64,000 bases of DNA from Fagopyrum homotropicum (Eukaryota; Streptophyta; Magnoliopsida; Caryophyllales; Polygonaceae), in NCBI GenBank assembly GCA_033239125.1, contig BSWB01000004.1, positions 60,945,501 to 61,009,500 on the forward strand, written 5' to 3'. The notes below the pieces were generated by a model. It worked only from the letters and a program-made list of their open reading frames with translations, ran no database searches and was not told where the DNA came from. A program made the position numbers and the translations under genes. Of the stretch, positions 56,485-64,000 are shown one piece after another. The number at the start of each line of letters is the position of its first letter. Position 1 is the first letter of the stretch.

Positions 56485-56680
56485 GGTACATATTTTTCCC
56501 TTTCTTTTTCTTGCTTTTGTTTAATCTCACTCTTGGTGTGCTTTGTTTTTCTTTTGTGTTTTTGGGTGCTAGATCTTGTTGATTGTCATGAGTTATAAGA
56601 CGTTGGAGGTCATGTGAAAGCCTCATGGACCAGTTGAAAGTACAAGATCCAAGCACATGGACGAGGAGGAAATCACCCAG

Positions 56681-56741
56681 AAAAATCGGCCTGTTCTTCA
56701 TCTAGATCGGCCGATTTTCCTGGGCTATGGGGCGATTTTTC
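56681..56741. repeat. Palindrome triad, C 3' region
   Basis: aaaaatcggcc, gatcggccgatttt, ggcgattttt. It lies in the place where F, G and H have triads between pol and ORF1. Confidence 0.75.
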
Positions 56742-56776
56742 CTCTGTATAAAGGAAAGTGATTATCTCCATCAAGC

Positions 56777-56992
56777 ATGGGTGGAGCGGACGTGGAACTT
56801 GGACGGCTTGCGGTGCCAAGCGCGGGTTCCAACATCATAATGAACATCAAGAGCTCTCTACCATCCTTGATCGATCATCCACCATCATCATCCAATGTGA
56901 CCCGAAATACCAAAGCATCACCAATTTTACATTGTGAGGACTCTCTTTCACTTCTTTATTTAGTTTACACATTAGGGACAATGTGTTTCTAA
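56777..56992 (+). CDS. Short ORF conserved between C and B, function unknown
   Basis: 71 codons from ATG 56777, MGGADVELGRLAVPSAGS. It aligns with 6837-6598 of B over the first 18 residues with one or two changes and again at SSLPSLI and ILHCEDSLSL; the ends differ. No recognised domain. It starts 36 bases after the palindrome triad, reminiscent of the ORF1 start in F, G and H, which may mean it is a shrunken or unrelated ORF in the same slot. Confidence 0.35.
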   Translation: MGGADVELGRLAVPSAGSNIIMNIKSSLPSLIDHPPSSSNVTRNTKASPILHCEDSLSLLYLVYTLGTMCF

Positions 56993-58219
56993 GTATGGGG
57001 TGGGGTTTTCATGATCACTAGCATGACTAGCATCTAGGATAGCTTAATTTTGTCACATGTTTCATTATGTCTTGCATTGTACATACATATTTCGAAAAAT
57101 CCAAAAAAATCAGAAAATTTTAAAAAATTTTAGTGCTTCTAAGGCTTGGATATGACCCTAATGATGAATCTTGTCTTGTGGATTGGCTATGGATGGCCTT
57201 ATGTGTTAAATTGATGAATGCATATGTGGACTCGAAATACTTATCTTGAATTCCATGAATGACTTGTGATTATGATGCTTGCCTTGATTTAATTGAGGAT
57301 TGAAAGTCGAAATTGCATGCTAGTTCTTGCACATCAATTAGGAGTGATTAAGGCAATTCATTTTCCTCTACTTCTCATCTTGATCATGTTGTTTGAGCAC
57401 CTCAATAGATATAAATTGACCTCTTTTGACCCATCCGGGAATAGGAGCATGCTAGTGTGTTGATGTGTGTGAAAAGCAAGTTTGGGGTGAAGATGTTGAT
57501 GAAAAAAATGTCATGAATGAAATGCTGAAATTGTTGCAAAAGTGTAGCCAAAAATATAGGTTTGGGGACATTGGCTTAAATGACAAGTAACTCGGTACAC
57601 TTCACATAATCGGGTGTTGGTGCCTTGCCAAAGTCAAATAAACCGATAGTCCTAACGAGCTTTGGTATGTGTGCCCGGTGTGGATGCACCTCGAAAAAAT
57701 AGAAAAAGCCCGAGGACGGCTAATCACCAAGGTTTCGGCTGTTGTACACCAATGCCATTGTCTCAAAAATAAAGAAAAAAAAAAGAAAGAAAAGAAAGAA
57801 AAGAAAATGAAAAAAATATACACTTGAGGGAAGTTGATAAGAAATGTGAAGTTGTGGTTGTTTAGTTCCTTTCCCGGATTAGCATCACATAGCCTAGAAA
57901 ATTCCCACCTAATTACAACGTTTCTTGGCCTTCTATTTTACAAGTCCTTTTGACCTACTTGCATGTGTGTAAGACTAAGTGATTTAGATTGGATATGCTC
58001 ATGATCATCTTGACATCTTCATCTTTACATTTCATTGCATGTTATCGAGTTAAGTACAATTGTCTTTCCATGCCTTCACTTATTTGATACATAATTGCTT
58101 GTCCATTGTCATGAAACATGACTATGAAGGTGATCCAATATTAGAAGCACAACTCCAAAAAGATTTTGCCATTTTTCTGCATACATAAATCATGTCATCT
58201 TGTAGTCTATAGTTGAGAA

Positions 58220-58259
58220 TTTGCTCGGGGACGAGCAAACCATAAGCATGGGGTATTTT
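58220..58259 (+). promoter_or_regulatory. PPT-proximal hairpin and PPT, element C
   Basis: Hairpin 58220-58239: tttgctcg, loop ggga, cgagcaaa, a perfect 8-bp stem differing from F and G at two pairs on both arms. Then PPT agcatggggtatttt up to the LTR at 58260. Confidence 0.82.
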
Positions 58260-60087
58260 TGATTACACGATTTATGACTTAGGTTTAGGTAATCATTTAG
58301 ATAGATTCATCACTCATTCATGCATGGTTTAGCACAAATTCGCGACGTTTGCACTCAAATCACGTATTTTGTCGAGATAGACGTCTACACGGACTTGTGC
58401 GTTGCTTTGTAGGTATATCGGGGGTCTTTTGGACATTAACCGATACATTAGAGGGCCAAGCCTCATGATGGTACACATCCAAAGATTGGAGGAGCATAAT
58501 TGGAGCAACAAAGGACACAAAGACCACTATTGGTGCAAGCAATGGAGCAACTCATGGCTAGACGATCATAGCATGATTCTGCTGAAGAAAATCGGACCAA
58601 CTAGCAGCTAAATCGGCCGATTTAATTCACTAGGTCGATTTTTGGGCCTTTGACAGCTTAAGCCATGTGTCCCACGATCTCTTGTCCGGCCTTGCTCTTG
58701 GTGGAGAATATAAGTGGTCCTGCAGGTTGTTGTTGAGCATCTCTCCTCTCCCACACTCTCATTCACAGCTCATCAATTTGGGGAAAAGATTGGAGGAGAA
58801 GAAAAGCTCCCAAGGAGTGAAGGAAGAAGAAGAACACCATTTTTAAGAGTTTTGAGTGACTTTTGAGTGATTTTTGTAATCTTGGATTGAAGAACTATTG
58901 CAAGGGTTGTTAGGAACGTTTTGAATCTTCATTTAAGAGTTTGTAAGTCTTGCTACAACTTAGATTCAGCTGGGATTTATTGATTTTGCTTGTTTATCTT
59001 TCATTATCCATCTATGAACACCATGTATGCTTGTTTGATGATTTTGGATCTTAGTATGCATATTATTGGCTAGTTTATTGTGATTCTAGAGTGACGGATT
59101 GAGGGTTATGGCTAGGGTGATGATAGAATGGACTTATATGTTAGTTTTGGATGATTTGTATGCACGAAACCCAAACCAGTTAGAAAAAAATCGCCCTGTT
59201 CTTCATGATAGATCGGCCGATTTAGTGTAGAACAGCCCGATTTATTCTTCTGTTGCTCTTTAATTGATGAATCTGTATGATTGGGGTGTTAGGTTGTTAA
59301 ATCCTAGTGTTTATTAAGCCTAATTTAGCTTAGGATCACCTAATGCTATCAACTTAAGTGAGGGAAGAGATCTACCCGATGATTTCCAATCTTAGATACC
59401 TTAGAAGATGAATTCTAGGTAGTAGCGAGCCTCATAAGCCGCTATTGGATCGAGTGTGCTAGGATTATTGCTTGAGATTTCCCTATTCCGAGACTTACCC
59501 GGTAAGGAGAGGGTTACCCTTAAGTAGTATCTAGTTTGTGCGGAATTCCTTACTTTAACCCCTTGAGACCTACCCGGTAATAGGAGTTTGATGCGGGATT
59601 AGTGAAGTGAGAGACCTACCCGGTAATTGCTTCCACTAGTGAAACATTCTTTCCCAAACACCACAGCTTGTCCTAAGAATCTTTAGAACCTTGAGTCCGA
59701 TGCCGTAACCGGAAATCTTGACCTCTAGAATCCACTTTTATCTCTTGATCATATACTTTGTGCTTTGTGTTACTTGTTCGTTTGCTAGCTTGAGTTGTTA
59801 GTTGTTTTATTATCTTGCTTGATTTGTGATTTTTGTTTAATCACCACAAAAACCAACAAAAACATTGTGTTTTTCCATTTTCTTTGTTTCTCATCTTATC
59901 TTAGTCTAGATTTACACTATCTTTGATCATTGTTTGACTCGATTTCACCTTAGTCTTTGTGTTCGACCTCGGAATACTATCCCTACTACAAACGTCCCGT
60001 ACACTGCGGGTTCGCTAGGAGTTAGGATAATTATAACGAGTATATATTTAAAACCTATTGCGTATCACACATATCCTGAGCGTAACA
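58260..60087 (+). repeat. 3' LTR of element C
   Basis: 1828 bp, TGATTACACG to CGTAACA. Partner of 48717-50544. Confidence 0.95.
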
Positions 60088-60092
60088 TATTT
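60088..60092. repeat. Target site duplication of C, right copy
   Basis: tattt, within the B gag codons for KEI. Confidence 0.85.
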
Positions 60093-61950
60093 CCTTCAAA
60101 AACTTGCCATATGCCGGCATACCTAGAATAGCATCCATGAACGGAATGTTAATATGCAATTTAGACATAAGTTCAAGGAATTTACCGAAGTGTTTGTCCA
60201 AACGAGCTCTTGCTCGTGATTGTGGGAATGGTAGTGGTGGCTTGTATGGAGGTGGTGCAACATATGTTGGCTCATCATCCTTGCTCTTGCCTCCATCTTC
60301 TAGCAATGGCTCTTCTTCTATCACCACTTGCTTTCCCTTGTCATTTCCCTTAGGTAAGGGATCCTTCATGCTCAGCCCACTCCTTGTCGTAATAGCCAAC
60401 ACTTGGTCTCTTGGGTTATCTTCGGTTCTTCCGGGAAGCTTTCCCGGATCTCTATGAGCTTCACCCGCCTTTTGGAACACTTGTGCTTCCAACACCTTTT
60501 GAGCTTTAGAGATGGAAGTCACCGTACTCTCAAGACCACTCAACCTTCCAAGCAATTGCTCAAACATCGTCTCGGTTCTATCCTTTGGAGGTTGAGTAAA
60601 TCCGGGTGGAGGCTCTTGTGAAGCTTTAGGCGGTGGAGCTGCGCTTGTGGAAGCGGGAGGGTTCAAGGCTCCATCCGGGTTAGAATAGGAAAACCCGGGA
60701 TGGTTGTGGTTAGGCCGGTAATTGTTGAATTGCCGGTTGTTGTTGAAGTTCCTTGGGCCTTGATAGTTATTGTAGTTTCCCCTTCCCATGTAGTTCACAT
60801 CTTCCTCCTTGAAAGACAAGTTTGCTAGCACTTGCACTTGAGGGCTTGCTTGACTCTTCAAAGTTTTAGCACACAACTCCCTCAAAGACTTAAGCTCATT
60901 GTTGATTGCATCAAGCTTGAAATTACTCATGGTGGCTTTACTCACCTCATATGCTCCCACTTTCCTCCCATCACTCTTCCTATGGGAGTACTTCTCAATC
61001 ACCAAAGCTTGTTTCTCTACAAACTCCCAAGCTTCATCCACATTCTTTTCCATGAAAGTCCCACCGGAAAGAGATTGAAGCTTGAATTGGCTATCTTCAT
61101 CAAGTCCCTTGAAGTAGATCTCCAAAAGCTCTATTTTCGGTATATCGTGGTGTGGACAATCTAGAAGAAGGTCTTTGAACCTCTCCCAAGGCTTGAATAG
61201 GATTTCTCTATCCTTCATCACGAAGGCATTGATCTTCCCTCTTAGCTCGGTAGTCTTGGAAGGTGGGAAGAACTTAGTCAAGAACTCGGTTGTCATTTCC
61301 TCCCAAGTACTCACACGCCATAGGGGAATCGATTGGTACCAAGCCAAGGCTTTATCCTTAAGAGAGAAGGAAAAAGCCCTAAGCTTATGGTTGTTGTTCT
61401 CCAACCTAGGCGGCCTTAGAGTCTCCATCAATATCTCGTAGTTCATCAAACGTTGATGAGGGGACTCTCCTTCCATCCCTCCAAATTGATTATGCCGGAT
61501 CATTTGTAGAACTTGAGGGCGGAGCTCATAATCATGGGTTACGGGATCTCCTAAGTTCACACCCGGACGGTGCACTCTTTGAGCCGGATCCATACGCTGC
61601 CCTAACGTTTGTGGCTCCTCAATAGCAATGGGAATAACCTAAATATTAACCGCCGGCTGCGGTTGTGGTGGAGGTGGAGGTTGTTGACGATTAAGCTCTC
61701 TTTGCACAAGAGCTTGCCTAATCTCTTCAATCTCCCTCCTAGTTGCTTCTTGCCTCTCATTGGCAAGTCTCCTTTCATTCTCCAAGAGCTCATCTCTTAA
61801 CCTAATTTGCTCTAAAGCCTCATCCAACTCATCTTGAAGATCTCTTGCGGCCATCTCCTTCTCCTTTCTAATGCTTTTAGGTCTAGCTTTAAGGGTTTTC
61901 TCCGGTTCGGGATCGAATGGAGCTAAATCCTTGCCACGAGTTCTTCGCAT
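60088..61950 (-). pseudogene. Gag N-terminal part of B, one stop
   Basis: Starts at ATG 61950-61948 (MRRTRGKDLAPFDPEPEKT). Coiled-coil region, Pro/Gln run (QQPPPPPQPQP), then TAG at 61639-61641 where C has Arg in NVRVVPIAIEE; open again to the C insertion. Gag core PHQRLMNYEILMETL, WEEMTTEFLTKFFPPSK, later AITTRSG, and SRARARLDKHFGKFLELMSK up to KFLKEI. It continues at 48711. Confidence 0.92.
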
Positions 61951-62068
61951 ACACCTAAAGAGTGAGAGATGTTCTAAAAAATCAAAGACACAAACCAAAC
62001 GAGATCAAAAGCAACAAGAAAGGCCTATACTACAAACAATCACGAAAAATGACTCAATCTAGACCTAG

Positions 62069-62086
62069 TCCCCGGCAACGGCGCCA
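62069..62086 (-). other. Primer binding site (tRNA-Asp), element B
   Basis: tccccggcaacggcgcca, no mismatch, 6 bases from the LTR. Confidence 0.9.
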
Positions 62087-62092
62087 AAAACT

Positions 62093-63921
62093 TGCTACGC
62101 TAGAAACGTGACACGCAAAAGTCTTAAATTTATAACCCGATATATTTTTCCTAACTCCTAGCGAACCCACAGTATATAGGTCGTTTTGTAGTAAGGATAG
62201 TATTCCGAGGTCGAACACAAAGACTAAGGTGAAATTGAATCAATAGTGACTAAGGATAGTGTAAACCTAGGCTAAGAAAAGAGAAAGAAATAAAGAAATG
62301 AAAATCTCAATGTTTTTGGTTTGGTTTTGTGGTGATCAATCAAGGATCACAAATCATGCAAGATTAAAAAACAACTAAGCTAGCAACGCTAAATAACAAA
62401 CACAAACACAAGATAGGTAATCAATGAGAGAGAAGAGGGTTCTAGGGGTTAGAAATTCCGGTTATGGCATTGGACTCAAGCTATCTAGTCATTCCTTGGA
62501 TCAACTATAGTATGTTGGGAGTGGGTGTTTCTAGATTGGGATCAATCACCAGGTAGGTCTCATGGTCCACTAGTCCAATCCTAAGGTCTTATCACCGAGT
62601 AAGTCTCAAAGAGCCTAAGGATAGGAATTCTATACAAACCGAATTGTCATCTAGGGATCTAACCTCTCCTTACCGGGTAAATCTTGGGAAGGCAAGTCCT
62701 AACCATCAATCCTAGCACACTCAGTCCAATAGCGGCTAGTGAAGCTCACTACTACCTAGAGTTCATCATCCTTGGTACCTAAGAGCAAGAATCACCGGGT
62801 AGGTCTCTTCTCACACTTAGTTGCTAACACTAGGTCACCCTAGGGTAGATCTAACTCAACAAACACTAGGATTTCAACAATCTAACAACCTAACACTTAG
62901 ATTTATCAATACAAGCAAGTCAGACAAAATCACGGGTAGTTCCTCACTTCCACGGCCGTGGAACCACATAGAACATGCCGTGATTTACAACAGAGGCTAG
63001 GTTCGAGCAAACAATTCATCCAAGGGTAAGTTTAAGTCTATCCTATCATAGTCCAAACCATAATCATCACTTCCTTACCCTAGAATCACATCTATTTAGC
63101 CAACAACATGCATCATCTCAATCAAGATCATCAAGCATAAAATCATAGAGTTCATATCAAGAGGATGAAATAAAAGAGAGATGAAGCAAATAGAACAAGA
63201 AAAACAAGCTGAATAAATGTTAAAAGAGAAACTTACAACCCTTCAAAAGAAGGTTCAAATCGTTCTTACAACCCTAGAAAATGTTTCCAACAAACTTCAC
63301 TCTAACAACTAAGAAACTCTAAGAATGGTGTGTTCTTCTCTTCTTCTCCAATGGAAGTCTTTCTTCTCCTCCAAGAGTAGCTCCAATCCAATTCCAAAAA
63401 TGAGAGAGTATGGGAAAGAATGTGTGTGAGGTAAGGTGTGTAGTGGATCCCTTTAGAATCAGCCTGCAAGAGTACTTATAACCTTCACCATTTGCAAGAG
63501 TCGGTTATGGAGATCGTGGGACAGCTGTCCCAGCTATGCAGAGAGAATCACGGTCCTTTCCATGGCCATGGAAGTACCAGTGGACCGTGGTTTTGGTGTT
63601 TCAGTCCTCTTTTGATTATTGAGCCATGAGTTGGTGCAAGGCATGCGCCAACATGGTCTTATGTGTTCTCTCTTGCTCTTAACTTGCTTCCCAATGAGTC
63701 CTAAGGTGTGTCATTACGAGGAACGATCCTTGGATGTATCGATTAAGCTCTGAAAGCTCCCAAAATACCTACAAAACATGCAAAAGTCCGTGTAGACGTC
63801 TATCTCGACAACATATATGAATTAAGTGCAATTTGTCACGAACTAATGCTAAACTATGCATGAATAGCGGGAAAAACTATCTAAATGGATGCCTAGACTA
63901 ACGTCATAAATCGTGTTATCA
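62093..63921 (-). repeat. Right (5') LTR of element B
   Basis: 1829 bp, TGCTACGC to GTTATCA. Sense TATAAGTACT at 63471-63480. Palindrome triad 1 is intact (62927-62986). Triad 2 (63543-63593) has its centre changed to ttccatggccatggaa, both CpG steps altered. Confidence 0.95.
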
Positions 63922-63926
63922 GCCGC
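63922..63926. repeat. Target site duplication of B, right copy
   Basis: gccgc, identical to 3746-3750. Confidence 0.95.
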
Positions 63927-64000
63927 CTCCTAAGAAAGTTAAGGAGGTACGCAACTTCTTAGGATTGGCGGGCTACTACAGGCGTTTCATGGAGGGCTTT
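63927..64000 (+). pseudogene. Tekay RT, continuation after B
   Basis: Codons for PKKVKEVRNFLGLAGYYRRF and onward: the conserved end of RT where the RNase H connection begins. It joins 3750 in frame through the WPP codons when B and one gccgc are removed. Open to the window edge; it belongs to the same broken copy as 2665-3750. Confidence 0.9.

Larger units (their letters stand above)
56422..58219 (+). other. 3' non-coding region of C
   Basis: 1.8 kb from the pol stop to the PPT hairpin. It holds the post-pol hairpin, a palindrome triad, the short ORF shared with B, and the shared 3' block (57586-57645, reverse complement of the B/F/G/H block). Purine-rich simple sequence lies around 57765-57815. 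Confidence 0.7.
48717..60087 (+). mobile_element. Athila-type retrotransposon C, the only plus-strand copy
   Basis: 11,371 bp with two LTRs of exactly 1828 bp differing at about 14 positions by eye. PBS, one-frame gag-pol with two stops, 1.8-kb 3' region, PPT. No ORF1-like gene. Inserted in the gag of B, its nearest relative in the window, in opposite orientation. Palindromes are of the AAATCGGCCGATTT type. Confidence 0.95.
3751..63921 (-). mobile_element. Athila-type retrotransposon B, holding all inner insertions
   Basis: Minus-strand element with left (3') LTR 3751-5586 and right (5') LTR 62093-63921, flanked by perfect gccgc duplications. Without its insertions it is about 11 kb. Its pieces are 3751-10143, 47912-48716 and 60088-63921; F and C fill the gaps. 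It has a single gag-pol reading frame with several stops and frameshifts, and no ORF1-like gene. Protein and 3' region are closest to C, yet its palindromes are of the CCACGGCCGTGG type seen in F and H. The LTRs have diverged more than those of the elements inside it, as the nesting requires. Confidence 0.95.

Noticed and set aside
48717..60087. Possible assembly duplication (two nearly identical 1.8-kb stretches)
   Set aside because: They are LTRs with PBS, PPT and target duplications in the right places, and differ at several positions.
1..64000. Host plant genes or non-coding RNA genes
   Set aside because: Every long frame and almost every base can be assigned to an LTR retrotransposon; I saw no exon-like or structured RNA gene outside them.

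Overview
The window is plant repeat DNA with no host gene that I can see. Everything in it is Ty3/gypsy LTR retrotransposon: one Tekay/Del-type chromovirus interrupted by a nest of Athila-type elements. The protein families, a primer site matching plant tRNA-Asp, 1.6-1.8 kb LTRs and 11-13 kb element lengths point to a flowering plant, probably heterochromatin. I cannot name the species.

Layout by nesting level. Level 0: a decayed Tekay element on the + strand (2198-3750, resuming at 63927); its reading frame runs straight across the 60-kb gap. Level 1: element A (minus strand, 1-2197, running off the left edge) and element B (minus, 3751-63921, target duplication gccgc). Level 2, inside B: element F (minus, 10144-47911) in the protease-RT linker of B, and element C (plus, 48717-60087, duplication tatta/tattt) in the gag of B. 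Level 3, inside F: element G (minus, 15511-26941, duplication ttgcc) just after the pol of F, and element H (minus, 32875-46119, duplication tagac) in the first codons of the F gag. Removing each insertion with one target copy restores the reading phase at the C and H sites, which supports the reconstruction. LTR divergence counted by eye agrees with the order: F about 2%, G about 1%, H and C under 1%.

Each Athila element reads, in its own sense: 5' LTR, PBS(tRNA-Asp), one-frame gag-protease-RT-RNase H-integrase, spacer, (F, G, H only) a second ORF resembling the ATHILA ORF1 family, a 1.3-1.8 kb 3' region, PPT, 3' LTR. H has an uninterrupted 1957-codon polyprotein and is the likeliest autonomous copy. 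G has lost RT and RNase H but keeps integrase, so it would need help in trans. B, C and F carry stops or frameshifts.

The most interesting signals are non-coding. (1) Every element carries many copies of a half-site / full palindrome / inverted half-site module whose sequence is element-specific but whose places in the element are the same. (2) A hairpin with a GGGA loop sits at fixed distance from the PPT and shows compensatory base changes. (3) A second covarying hairpin with loop AGGCAA lies 42-46 nt after the pol stop in all five elements where it can be seen; G is inserted exactly in that loop of F. (4) Three LTR types carry a four-copy motif array with matching spacing.
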